Source of the DNA: Clostridia bacterium
GTDB taxonomy: Bacteria > Bacillota > Clostridia > Christensenellales > Borkfalkiaceae
Assembly (NCBI GenBank): GCA_017558105.1
Contig: JAFYWI010000012.1
Location: forward strand, 1 to 64,000
DNA: 64,000 nt
Direction of reading: 5' to 3'
The notes beneath the pieces were generated by a model. It was not told the DNA's origin and searched no databases. It was given only the letters and a program-made list of their open reading frames with translations. The position numbers were made by a program, and so were the translations under genes. Positions 20,131 through 28,429 of the stretch are shown one piece after another (position 1 is the stretch's first letter; every line of letters starts with the position of its first letter).

Positions 20131-21033
20131 ATGAAAACTAATAGAGGATTAGGAAAAGGTTTATCTGCACTATTTTCTGAAACGGAAGAAGATTACGGCA
20201 AAAGTTTATTATTTGAAGAAGAAGCAGTGCCTATGGGCGAAAACGTAAAGGAAATAGAAATTAGCAAAGTTTTTGCTAACCCAAACCAACCAAGAAAGGT
20301 TTTTGATGCCGTTGCGTTAGACGAACTTGCCGCATCGATTGCTAAACACGGCGTTATTATGCCTATTATAGTTAATAAATCTGGCGATAGGTTTATGATT
20401 ATTGCCGGTGAAAGAAGGTTTAGGGCAAGTAAAATTGCAGGGCTAACTAAAATTCCTGTAATAATTAAAAATTATACCGAAAGGCAAATTAAAGAAATTT
20501 CTTTAATAGAAAACTTGCAACGTGAAGACCTTAACCCTATAGAAGCGGCTAACGCAATGCAAGCACTTATGCAAGATTACGGCTTAACACAAGAAGAACT
20601 TGCCGATAGAATTGGTAAATCTAGGCCTGCAATAGCAAATACTTTAAGGCTTTTAACACTTAACCCAGAAGTTATTAAAATGGTAGCAAACGGTGCGTTA
20701 TCTGCAGGGCATGCTAGAACAATTTTGTCTATTCCACAATACGACCAAACCAAAATTGCAGAACAAATTGTTAAAGACGGTTGCTCTGTAAGAGATACCG
20801 AAAAAATTGTTAAAGATTATTTTATTCCACCAGAAGAAAAGGCTAAAAAGAAAGCACGCCAAGAACTTTCTGCTGAATTAAAAGAATTAATAATTGATAT
20901 GCAAAGGGTGTTAGGCACAAAAGTTAACGCCATTGGCAACGATAGAAAGGGTAGAATTTATATAGATTACTACACCAGAGACGACTTAGATAGGCTTGCA
21001 GAAATTTTAGAATTCGTTAAAAGAAATAAATAA
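20131..21033 (+). CDS. parB: chromosome partitioning protein ParB (Spo0J)
   Basis: 300 residues. The N-terminus RGLGKGLSALF is the ParA-interacting segment. The CTPase/ParB-N domain has the GERRFRA box near residues 91-97 and ENLQREDLNPIEAA near 131-144. The HTH TQEELADRIGKSRPAIANTLRLL reads parS, and a C-terminal dimer domain ends the protein. It follows parA by 17 bases with its own GGAG site. Confidence 0.97.
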   Translation: MKTNRGLGKGLSALFSETEEDYGKSLLFEEEAVPMGENVKEIEISKVFANPNQPRKVFDAVALDELAASIAKHGVIMPIIVNKSGDRFMIIAGERRFRASKIAGLTKIPVIIKNYTERQIKEISLIENLQREDLNPIEAANAMQALMQDYGLTQEELADRIGKSRPAIANTLRLLTLNPEVIKMVANGALSAGHARTILSIPQYDQTKIAEQIVKDGCSVRDTEKIVKDYFIPPEEKAKKKARQELSAELKELIIDMQRVLGTKVNAIGNDRKGRIYIDYYTRDDLDRLAEILEFVKRNK

Positions 21034-21037
21034 TTAA

Positions 21038-21061
21038 AAGTGGGGTAAATTTGCCCCACTT
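21038..21061 (+). terminator. hairpin after parB
   Basis: GC-rich stem AAGTGGGG (21038-21045) / CCCCACTT (21054-21061) with an eight-base loop. It lacks a good T tract, so it may be a weak terminator or a processing structure ahead of the next gene. Confidence 0.5.
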
Positions 21062-21073
21062 AAAATTTTACTT

Positions 21074-22468
21074 ATGTTAAATTTTACACCATTAAAAGAA
21101 GATTTTAGTCAAATAGAAAAATACTTAAATAGCCAAAATAATACTTTTTGCGACTTAACTAAAGGCGTTAGGTTTATTTGGGGTAAAGATTTTAAGGTTG
21201 AATACGCCGTTATTGAAAACACCTTAATTCTAAAAGAAACAGCCCTAAACTACCAAAATGCTTTTTATTACCCTATTGGCGAAAACGTAGATTTTGCACT
21301 AAACGAAATAGAAAACTATTGTAAAGAAAAAAATATTCCGTTAACCTTTTGTTGTATAGATAACGAAAAGGCTGTAGAATTATCTTCACGTTACCCTTTC
21401 GTTTACATTACTAACGACAGAGATTGGAGCGACTACGTTTATAGCGCTAAAAACTTTGTTACCTTTAGTGGTAAAAAATTTAGTGGGCAACGAAACCACG
21501 TAAATAAATTTAATAAACTTTACCCTAACCACGAAATAGAAATAATTAACGAACAAAACGTAACGGAAGTTTTAACTTTTATTAAAACGTTAAACCAAGA
21601 AAGCACTTCGCCATCTTGGTCTAAAAAAATAGAAGACGAAAATATTTGCAATTATTTAGAAAATATGTTTGCTTTAGGGCAATTTGGTATACTAATTAGG
21701 GTAGAAAATAAAATAGTTGGTTTTTCTATTGGCGAAAAAGTTAATAACACTATTTACGTTCACGTTGAAAAGGGGTTAAAAGAATTTGAAGGCGTTTACC
21801 CAACCTTAGCCAACGCGTTTGCCAAAACTTTCTGCACCGAAGAAATAGAGTTTATAAACAGAGAAGAAGATTGTGGCGACAACGGGCTAAGAATTTCTAA
21901 ACTGCAATATCACCCAATAGAAATTAAACAAAAAAATATAGTTAAAGTTAAAACGTTAATAGATAAAATTACTAACCCAATATATATTAAAACAGATAGG
22001 TTAGAAATTGCAGAATTAACCGAAAAAGACGCGTTAAGGTACTTTAATTTATATACCGATAAAGAAGTTAACAAGTTTTGGGGCTACGATTATAGGGAAG
22101 ATTTAGGCGATATTACGCCTACTCCAGAGTGGTTTTTTAACTTTCAAAAAGAGTTAAAAGAAAAGGGGGAAGAATATTCTTTAGCAGTTAAACTAAACGG
22201 CTTTTTTATAGGCGAACTAGTGCTTGCTTACCCAACTTTTTATAACGGAATAGAAATAGGGTTTAGGTTTTTTAAAGAATTTCAAGGTTTTGGCTATGCT
22301 AAAGAAAGTGCAAGCGCACTAATAAATTACGTTATAGAAAATTTTAAGCCTTTAAGTTTTACTGCACATTGTTTTAAGCAAAATATAAATTCAAAAAAAC
22401 TAATAGAAAAACTTAGGTTTAAGTTAGTTAATAAAGACCAAAAGTTTTATTATTTTAAGTTGATTTAA
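21074..22468 (+). CDS. two-domain acyltransferase: DUF2156-like plus GNAT
   Basis: 464 residues. Residues 1 to about 290 resemble the DUF2156/aminoacyl-transferase-like fold (phosphatidylglycerol lysyltransferase C-terminal type), with KKFSGQRNHVNKF near residue 135. Residues about 308-464 are a RimJ/RimL-type GNAT acetyltransferase, with the acetyl-CoA loop EIGFRFFKEFQGFGYAKES. No membrane helices, so it is cytosolic. The substrates are unknown. There is no Shine-Dalgarno motif before the ATG, and a TAAAAT hexamer lies seven bases upstream. It is followed by the first copy of the 26-bp repeat. Confidence 0.75.
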   Translation: MLNFTPLKEDFSQIEKYLNSQNNTFCDLTKGVRFIWGKDFKVEYAVIENTLILKETALNYQNAFYYPIGENVDFALNEIENYCKEKNIPLTFCCIDNEKAVELSSRYPFVYITNDRDWSDYVYSAKNFVTFSGKKFSGQRNHVNKFNKLYPNHEIEIINEQNVTEVLTFIKTLNQESTSPSWSKKIEDENICNYLENMFALGQFGILIRVENKIVGFSIGEKVNNTIYVHVEKGLKEFEGVYPTLANAFAKTFCTEEIEFINREEDCGDNGLRISKLQYHPIEIKQKNIVKVKTLIDKITNPIYIKTDRLEIAELTEKDALRYFNLYTDKEVNKFWGYDYREDLGDITPTPEWFFNFQKELKEKGEEYSLAVKLNGFFIGELVLAYPTFYNGIEIGFRFFKEFQGFGYAKESASALINYVIENFKPLSFTAHCFKQNINSKKLIEKLRFKLVNKDQKFYYFKLI

Positions 22469-22477
22469 TTTACAATA

Positions 22478-22503
22478 TAAAAAGCACGGATTAATTCCGT
22501 GCT
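22478..22503. repeat. 26-bp direct repeat, left copy; terminator hairpin
   Basis: TAAAAAG followed by the stem-loop AGCACGGA-TTAAT-TCCGTGCT. The identical 26 bases recur at 24174-24199. On the minus strand the stem is followed by TTTTTA, so this copy terminates the restriction-modification genes; it also closes the acyltransferase gene on the plus strand. Confidence 0.9.
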
Positions 22504-22535
22504 ATATTTATAATTGTTTTCATTTTTATTAATTT

Positions 22536-23087
22536 TTAATTATTAAACAATAATTTTAAATCATCTACAAAAGTGTTTATTTCTTTAAGGGCGTTAACAG
22601 TTAATGTTAACTTATAATTAACTGTGTTACCAGGATTCATTGACACTAATTGTCTTTTTCTGTTGTTTACAGTTAAATAACTTTTTCTATTCTTATGATT
22701 ATAACTAACCTTACCATCTATAATTTGATAATAAATTTTATTTGTCGTTAAACCTATTAAAATAATAAAATCATGGTTATAAACGGGATTAATACCATTA
22801 AATTGAAAATTATTATTTTTCCTTCCCTTTCTAGCCGTTTTAATTTCAATTTTATAATTACCCGACATAATGTCATACTCATCATGAATTATGTCTTTGC
22901 CTATATCTTTAATTGGAATATTAAACTCCCTAAAAATTTGTTTTACAAAAATTTCTCCAATTTGCCCAATGGCATTGCCTTCAAAATTTAGAATTTTAAT
23001 AAATCTATCATCTAATTTTTGTTCTTTATTTAATTCTTCATGTTTTTTATTAATAATTTCTTCCATAATCTTGTTTATTTTTTCCAT
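22536..23087 (-). CDS. putative type II restriction endonuclease (PD-(D/E)XK)
   Basis: 183 residues, no membrane segment. A PD-(D/E)XK-like active site is visible as D72 in EYDI and E81-I-K83 in KIEIKTARKG, with a conserved-looking glutamate at E45 in GQIGEIF. The gene overlaps the stop codon of the adjoining adenine methyltransferase by one base (TAATG). Tight coupling to a methyltransferase is the main reason to call it a restriction enzyme; its recognition site is unknown. AATTTT-rich codons and a high Asn/Lys/Ile content set it apart from neighbouring housekeeping genes. Confidence 0.72.
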   Translation of the reverse strand: MEKINKIMEEIINKKHEELNKEQKLDDRFIKILNFEGNAIGQIGEIFVKQIFREFNIPIKDIGKDIIHDEYDIMSGNYKIEIKTARKGRKNNNFQFNGINPVYNHDFIILIGLTTNKIYYQIIDGKVSYNHKNRKSYLTVNNRKRQLVSMNPGNTVNYKLTLTVNALKEINTFVDDLKLLFNN

Positions 23088-24016
23088 TAATTTTCTCCCA
23101 AAGTATCCCTTAAAAGTTTATAAATATTAGATTTTCCTATATGAAAACAACCATTTGTTGCCAAAGTTGCATATTTTTTCCAATCTGCGTTTAAAAATAT
23201 ATTATTTAACCTATTATTAATTCTTTTCTTTTCCGAAGTATAAATAATTGCAATTCCACTTTTATATTTTACCTTATCAAAAGAATCAACAACCTGATTT
23301 TCTTTAAAAAAAGTAGAAGAAAGATACCAATTAGCCTTTTTGTCAAAAATCCATTCTTTTCCACATTCTCTTTTTTTTGCCAAAGAAACAGTTGCTAGTT
23401 TTATATATTCAGCAAAAGGCTCATTTCTTTTATTATTATACCAACTGTATTCAATATTTCCTAAAGAATGATTTTTACTCCATATTTGAAAACAACACTT
23501 TACATCGGCATTTTTCCCGTTTGGCAAATAGAAAGAATTTGATGGTAAAATTTCTTCGTGAATTAAATTAAATCCTTTTACCCTATACTTAATAGACCCT
23601 TTGCCCGCGCTTGTAAAAAACATAGGCAATATAAAAGCAACGTATTCTGCTTCAACAGAGTGATTAATAAACTCTAATGCCAATACACCCCTATGACCAA
23701 AAGGTGGATTTCCTATTACTATAAGTTTTTTCTTTGGTAAATCAAATGTTAAAAAATCGTGTTCTATAACACCTGGTCTTTTTGGTTCAATATCAATACC
23801 TATACGATTATATTCTGGTAAGTGATCAAAAAAGCACCCTTCACCTACGCTTGGCTCTAGCCAAGTATAATCAGAAATATTACTTTCATATTTAGATATA
23901 ATACTCTTTGTTTTATTAAATAAATCTTTAGAAATTTCTCTTTTAGTATAATATTGGTCTAATTTGTTGTTAATATTTTCTTTCATTATTTTACCATTCA
24001 CATATGTTAAATCCAT
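23087..24016 (-). CDS. DNA adenine-N6 methyltransferase (restriction-modification)
   Basis: 309 residues. AdoMet motif I appears as WLEPSVGEGCFF (residues 52-63) and catalytic motif IV as NPPF (103-106), the order of gamma-type N6-adenine methyltransferases. The C-terminal part would hold the target-recognition region. A strong AGGGGG site precedes the first ATG (24016). It protects sites cut by the overlapping downstream endonuclease. A TATAAT on the minus strand at about 24107-24112 lies in the AT-rich 157-base upstream space; no good -35 accompanies it. Confidence 0.85.
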   Translation of the reverse strand: MDLTYVNGKIMKENINNKLDQYYTKREISKDLFNKTKSIISKYESNISDYTWLEPSVGEGCFFDHLPEYNRIGIDIEPKRPGVIEHDFLTFDLPKKKLIVIGNPPFGHRGVLALEFINHSVEAEYVAFILPMFFTSAGKGSIKYRVKGFNLIHEEILPSNSFYLPNGKNADVKCCFQIWSKNHSLGNIEYSWYNNKRNEPFAEYIKLATVSLAKKRECGKEWIFDKKANWYLSSTFFKENQVVDSFDKVKYKSGIAIIYTSEKKRINNRLNNIFLNADWKKYATLATNGCFHIGKSNIYKLLRDTLGEN

Positions 24017-24173
24017 GGAAGACCCCCTTAAAACAACAAAGATTTTAAATTTTTTACAAATGTTTTAATTAGAAATATATACTTTATAGAAAATTTATAA
24101 TTTTATTATAACACAAAAATTTTATATTTGCTATACTATTTATTATATTTTTTAAAAATTATACTATGTAAAC

Positions 24174-24199
24174 TAAAAAGCACGGATTAATTCCGTGCT
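24174..24199. repeat. 26-bp direct repeat, right copy; terminator of the jag operon
   Basis: Identical in all 26 bases to 22478-22503. On the minus strand the 8-bp stem is followed by TTTTTA, so it terminates the jag-yidC-rnpA-rpmH transcript; jag ends 22 bases away. Confidence 0.92.
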
Positions 24200-24220
24200 T
24201 TAATTTTTGTTTAATTTTAA

Positions 24221-25018
24221 TTAAATTTTATCTTTTAGGCTGTTTCCTAAATAAGTTCCAAAGCCAGAAGGTTTTTTTCTAATTTCATCGGTAAAACCAC
24301 TCTTTTTGCCAAACTTTCTGTCTTTTTTGTTAAACTTTTTACCCTTTCTATCGTTATAACCTTTTTTATTTTCGTTTCTACCTGCGTTGTATGGGGTAGA
24401 AAATTCGTCTTTTTCGTTAGGGGTAATAACAACGTACCTATTTGGTTCTTTGCCTTCGCTTGCAGTTTTAACAACTTGGCTTTCTGCTAGGGCAGTGTGA
24501 ATAATTCTTCTTTCAAAAGGGTTCATTGGTTCTAAAATAACGTCTCTTTTAAGTTCAACTGCTTTTGCTTCTAATTTGTGGGCTAAGGCAATTAAAGTTT
24601 CTTCACGTTTTTCTCTGTAATTTTCGCAATCTACGGTAACCTTTTTGTAATCTTTACTGCCAACGTTTGCAATTGCGCTTGCTAACGTTTGAATAGCATC
24701 TAAAACTTCGCCTCTATAACCAATAATTTCTTGCGATTTTTCTGCAATAATTGTTATAACTGGTTTTTCTTCGTTAAAAGATAGTTCTGCTTTTGCAGTA
24801 ATATCCATAATATCTATAATTTTTTGTACGAATTCCGTTGCCTTTTCGTTGCCCGTTGCTTTCTTTTCAATTTTAACAACAGCCTTGCCTTTTAATTTTC
24901 CAAATAGACCTTTGGTTGGTTCTTCTATAATTTCAATAACGGCATCTGCTTCGGCTACGTTTAATTCTTTTAGCCCAAGTTCAATGGCTTCTTGAACAGT
25001 CTTTCCTGTAAATTCCAT
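24221..25018 (-). CDS. jag: Jag/KhpB family RNA-binding protein
   Basis: 265 residues. Jag_N domain MEFTGKTVQEAIELGLKELN at the N-terminus, a KH domain in the middle (IIGYRGEVLDAIQTLA), then an R3H domain (MNPFERRIIHTALAE near residue 165) and a basic Lys/Asn-rich tail of about 60 residues. KhpB with KhpA binds RNA and affects cell-wall growth. The start at 25018 follows GGAGG by six bases. It is the last gene of the rpmH operon and lies 29 bases after yidC. Confidence 0.92.
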   Translation of the reverse strand: MEFTGKTVQEAIELGLKELNVAEADAVIEIIEEPTKGLFGKLKGKAVVKIEKKATGNEKATEFVQKIIDIMDITAKAELSFNEEKPVITIIAEKSQEIIGYRGEVLDAIQTLASAIANVGSKDYKKVTVDCENYREKREETLIALAHKLEAKAVELKRDVILEPMNPFERRIIHTALAESQVVKTASEGKEPNRYVVITPNEKDEFSTPYNAGRNENKKGYNDRKGKKFNKKDRKFGKKSGFTDEIRKKPSGFGTYLGNSLKDKI

Positions 25019-25047
25019 ATACTTCCTCCAAGTGCTAAGCACTTATT

Positions 25048-26526
25048 CTATTTTTTACCTTTATATTTACCCGCGTTAATAAAGTCTGGCCCAGTTGGTT
25101 CGTTATGGTTTTTCTTCTTTTTCTTTGGTTCTTCCTTTTTAGGTTCTTCTTTTTTAACGTGAACTCTGCCTCTAATTTTTTCGTTTTGTTTTGCTTGTTT
25201 TTGTATTTTAAATTTAGCGTCTACAATAGCGTTAATTAAGAAGGTAGAACCAACGCTTAAAATAGAACTGAATATCATATAAATAGAGAAAACAGAAGTG
25301 TACATAAATGCGAATATAGCCATCATAATAGGCATAATCCACATCATCATTTTTTGTTGTTGAGCGCCTTGCCCGTCTACAGTTTGTAATTCCATTTGTG
25401 CCTTTTGGCTTTTACTTGTTACAAATTGCATTAAGAAAGAAAAGCCTGCCGTTAATATTGCTAAAATAAAATAGCCGTTTGCTTCTGTTTTTTCTTGCGC
25501 TAAATAGTATGTTAATTTTTCGTATTTTTCACTACTACCAACGTATGATTTTACTGTAGAAGAATTTAAATTACTTTGAACAGGGTGAGAAAGTGGACTA
25601 TCTGAAACGAAAATATTTTTAACCCATAAAAAACTTCTATGTTTAGTTGCTTCTTCACTTCTAAATTGTTTAGCACTTTCTAATTTACAAATATCTTCTA
25701 AAAAGTCTTTTGCAGTAAGTTCTTTATTTTCTGCTTTTGCTAAATCTTTAGCAACCTTAAAAGTATTTTTATCTTTATTTTTAAGTTCAGAATTTTCTAA
25801 CTTACTTTCATTAACGTAATATTCTATATCAGAAATAAAACTTTGGTTATTATCTTTAATAGTATAAAAACATTTAATGCTAAGTAAACTGTTTTCTGTT
25901 TCTATTTCATAAAAATATTTCTTTTCGCTTGCAACTTCATTAAACCCTTTTGTAATAGTAATATTAGTATTTTCAATAGTTTCAGGTTTATTATCTTCTT
26001 GAGGTAAAACTAATTGAAATGCTTCGTTATTTATAACTATTTTATCATCTTCACTTTTAGTAATATAAACTTCATCTGTTTCAATATTATTATAAATAAC
26101 AGAGTCGTATGCTTTTGCCATTTCGTAAAAGTTTCTACTTTCTCTATAAGTTGCATATTGATTAAACCCACTTAATGCAAAAATAAACACAAGTAGGGTA
26201 ATAATAGTTGGTAAACAAGCACCAAACATAGAATAACCGTTCTTTTTATATAACGCCATCATTTTTTGGTTATATAAATTTTTATCATTAGCGTATTGTT
26301 TTTGAAGTTTTTCTAATTCTGGCCTCATTTCTTCCATTATTAAAGAGTTCTTTCTCATACTTGCTCTTGAAGCAAAGTCAAATGGAAGGGTAATAAGTTT
26401 TAAAATTAAAGTAAATAGAATTATACCTATTGGTAAAATAGCGCATAATTCTACTATAGCCTTAACAATACCTACAATCCAATCGCCTGTAAGGGGGGCT
26501 GATAAATTAATTAAATCTATTTTCAT
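25048..26526 (-). CDS. yidC: membrane protein insertase YidC/OxaI with a large extracytoplasmic insertion
   Basis: 492 residues, almost twice the usual 260-290 for Gram-positive YidC. Core helices: about 18-48, 101-122 (FGACLPTIITLLVFIFAL), 350-370 and two near 390-440. The groove arginine is probably R54 or R58. Between the second helix and the conserved FLWVKNIFVSDSPL (residue 299) lies an insertion of about 160 residues (132-295), polar and Lys/Glu/Asn-rich, which would face outside. There is no signal peptide or lipobox at the N-terminus. The C-terminal tail is very basic (KKEEPKKEEPKKKKK), suiting ribosome contact. Confidence 0.95.
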   Translation of the reverse strand: MKIDLINLSAPLTGDWIVGIVKAIVELCAILPIGIILFTLILKLITLPFDFASRASMRKNSLIMEEMRPELEKLQKQYANDKNLYNQKMMALYKKNGYSMFGACLPTIITLLVFIFALSGFNQYATYRESRNFYEMAKAYDSVIYNNIETDEVYITKSEDDKIVINNEAFQLVLPQEDNKPETIENTNITITKGFNEVASEKKYFYEIETENSLLSIKCFYTIKDNNQSFISDIEYYVNESKLENSELKNKDKNTFKVAKDLAKAENKELTAKDFLEDICKLESAKQFRSEEATKHRSFLWVKNIFVSDSPLSHPVQSNLNSSTVKSYVGSSEKYEKLTYYLAQEKTEANGYFILAILTAGFSFLMQFVTSKSQKAQMELQTVDGQGAQQQKMMMWIMPIMMAIFAFMYTSVFSIYMIFSSILSVGSTFLINAIVDAKFKIQKQAKQNEKIRGRVHVKKEEPKKEEPKKKKKNHNEPTGPDFINAGKYKGKK

Positions 26527-26527
26527 A

Positions 26528-26761
26528 CTAAAAAACCCACTTAACTACACTTTTTTTGTCTGGAACTTTATCAAAACCACCTTTACTCCAAGGTGTACAA
26601 CGTAAAATTCTTTTAACACCTAAAAATACACCATAAAAAAACCCATGTATTAAAATTGCTTCCAACATATACTCTGAACAAGTTGGCAAATACATACACG
26701 TTCCTTTAGATAAATATTTTTGATAAAATCTAATTAATTTTACGCTTAAAAATTTTAACAT
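26528..26761 (-). CDS. yidD: membrane protein insertion efficiency factor YidD
   Basis: 77 residues with the family pattern FYQKYLS...CMYLPTCSEYMLEAI...GVKRILRCTPWSKGGFDKVP. An N-terminal amphipathic helix puts it at the membrane, where it assists YidC. It lies between rnpA and yidC with gaps of one base each, so all are cotranscribed. Confidence 0.96.
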   Translation of the reverse strand: MLKFLSVKLIRFYQKYLSKGTCMYLPTCSEYMLEAILIHGFFYGVFLGVKRILRCTPWSKGGFDKVPDKKSVVKWVF

Positions 26762-26762
26762 T

Positions 26763-27083
26763 TTATAAAAGAAAGTTCCCCTTTTTAAAAATGTAGTTCA
26801 TACTTTCAACAAATTCTTTAACAGAATATTCTTCTTGAATTTTTGGAATAAAAACAAAAAAGAAGTTTTTCCTTAAAACAGGTATAAAACTTCTAAAAGA
26901 TTCCCTTAAATAACGCTTTATTTTATTTCTTTGAACACTTCCACCGTGTTTTTTACCAACGGCAAACCCTGCTTTTAACTCTTCTTTTTCTAAATAAATT
27001 AAAGTTAAATTTTTAGAAAAAATTCTTTTCCCTTGTTTAAAAACAGCGTTGAAATCTTTTTCTTTTTTTAATCTGTAATCCAA
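26763..27083 (-). CDS. rnpA: ribonuclease P protein component
   Basis: 106 residues. The RNA-binding RNR motif reads RNKIKRYLRESFR near residues 52-64, and the N-terminus RLKKEKDFNAVFKQGKR is typical. It is the protein cofactor of the tRNA 5'-processing ribozyme. It follows rpmH by 17 bases, the universal rpmH-rnpA pairing. Confidence 0.96.
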   Translation of the reverse strand: MDYRLKKEKDFNAVFKQGKRIFSKNLTLIYLEKEELKAGFAVGKKHGGSVQRNKIKRYLRESFRSFIPVLRKNFFFVFIPKIQEEYSVKEFVESMNYIFKKGNFLL

Positions 27084-27100
27084 TTACACCACCTATTAAA

Positions 27101-27235
27101 CTAAGCAGATAACTTATGGCGACCTTTATTACGACGTCTTTTTAATACGTTTTTACCAGAACGAGTTTTCATTCTTTTTCTAAAACCATGTACTTTACTT
27201 CTTTGTCTCTTTTTTGGTTGATAAGTTTGTTTCAT
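27101..27235 (-). CDS. rpmH: 50S ribosomal protein L34
   Basis: 44 residues, translated directly from the minus strand: [20 protein letters not shown] at the start and GRHKLSA at the end. It is Arg/Lys-rich and the normal size for L34. AAGGAGAAA lies upstream of the ATG. It starts the rpmH-rnpA-yidD-yidC-jag operon and is codirectional with dnaN, 81 bases upstream of it. Confidence 0.98.
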   Translation of the reverse strand: MKQTYQPKKRQRSKVHGFRKRMKTRSGKNVLKRRRNKGRHKLSA

Positions 27236-27282
27236 TTTATATTTCTCCTTAAATGGTAATATTTTCTTATTTTAGCCTTTAT

Positions 27283-27311
27283 ATTGTATAGATTTTTTTA
27301 ATATTTGTCAA
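27283..27311 (-). promoter_or_regulatory. rpmH operon promoter
   Basis: Minus strand: TTGACA (27311-27306), 17-base spacer, TACAAT (27288-27283), 48 bases before the rpmH ATG. Confidence 0.85.
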
Positions 27312-27316
27312 ACAAA

Positions 27317-28417
27317 TTAACCATTTATTCTTACTGGTAATAACAAATATAAAAATCCTTCGTTGCCAACAGGTTTAATAACGCAAGGGTCTATTGGTGA
27401 ATTTAAGTGTAATTTAATAAATTCTGCATCTATAACTTTTAAGAAATCTAATAAATATTTGCCGTTAAACGCAATAGTTAAATCTTTTCCGTTTAGGTTA
27501 ATATTAACGCTTTCATTTACGTTACCAATTTCACTTTTAGCAATAATATTCATAAAATCTTCTTTAATGTCGAATTTAATAATATTATAACTATCGTTTT
27601 TAGCAACTATAGATGCTCTTTCAATACTATTTAATAAAACTTGTTTATTTACTATTACTTGGTTTGTAAAAGATTGTGGCAATATGTGGTTATATTTTAC
27701 GAATTCACCTTCTATTAACCTAGATATTAAAGTTGTGTTTTCAACTTCAATAAATAGCATATTGTTTTGTAAAATAACTTTTACTATATCTTCGTCTTTA
27801 TCTAATAACCTTGTAATTTCTTGCAAAGTTCTTGCAGGAATAATTACCTTAAAATTACCACTTGAAGTAATTTCTTTTTTAACAACGCTCATTCTAAACC
27901 CGTCTAATGCAACGCAAGTTAAAATTCCTTCTTCTACGTTAAATAAACAACCTTTTAACATTGGCCTTGCATTATCTAAAGAGCATGCAAAACTTACTTC
28001 GTTAACAAGTTTTTTAAATTCTTTTTGGGTTAATTCAAAAAATTCGCCGTTAAAATCTTTATTAATTTTAGGAAAATCTTCTACGTTAAATACTTGTAAT
28101 TCACTTTCGCTATTAGAATATTTTAATTGAAGTGGACCATCGTCTAACTTACAAAGTTCAACTTGTTCTTTTTCTAATTTTTTAACGAATTCTACAAAAT
28201 ATTTGCCAACTACAACTACTTCGCCTTCCATTAAAACGTCTGCTCTTATTTTCTTTTCAATGGTTAATTCAGAATCGGTTGCTAATAACGTTAAAGTATC
28301 TCCAAAAGCAGAAATTTTTATACCTTCTAAAACAGGGTTAACAGATTTAACACTTAACGCTTTACTAACTTTTAACACTGCATCAGATAAATCTAAACCA
28401 TCACAAATAAGTTTCAT
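27317..28417 (-). CDS. dnaN: DNA polymerase III beta sliding clamp
   Basis: 366 residues, the normal three-domain clamp, ending in the conserved YLLLPVRING. The start is put at 28417 because GGAG lies seven bases before it; the upstream in-frame ATG at 28429 overlaps that site and would add four residues. The clamp tethers the replicative polymerase. In most Firmicutes dnaN follows dnaA; here nothing precedes it but an AT-rich spacer, and rpmH follows on the same strand. Confidence 0.97.
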   Translation of the reverse strand: MKLICDGLDLSDAVLKVSKALSVKSVNPVLEGIKISAFGDTLTLLATDSELTIEKKIRADVLMEGEVVVVGKYFVEFVKKLEKEQVELCKLDDGPLQLKYSNSESELQVFNVEDFPKINKDFNGEFFELTQKEFKKLVNEVSFACSLDNARPMLKGCLFNVEEGILTCVALDGFRMSVVKKEITSSGNFKVIIPARTLQEITRLLDKDEDIVKVILQNNMLFIEVENTTLISRLIEGEFVKYNHILPQSFTNQVIVNKQVLLNSIERASIVAKNDSYNIIKFDIKEDFMNIIAKSEIGNVNESVNINLNGKDLTIAFNGKYLLDFLKVIDAEFIKLHLNSPIDPCVIKPVGNEGFLYLLLPVRING

Positions 28418-28429
28418 AAAATTCTCCAT

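Noticed and set aside
22536..24016. Prophage remnant around the methyltransferase
   Set aside because: No integrase, portal, capsid or lysis genes adjoin it; the neighbours are housekeeping operons.
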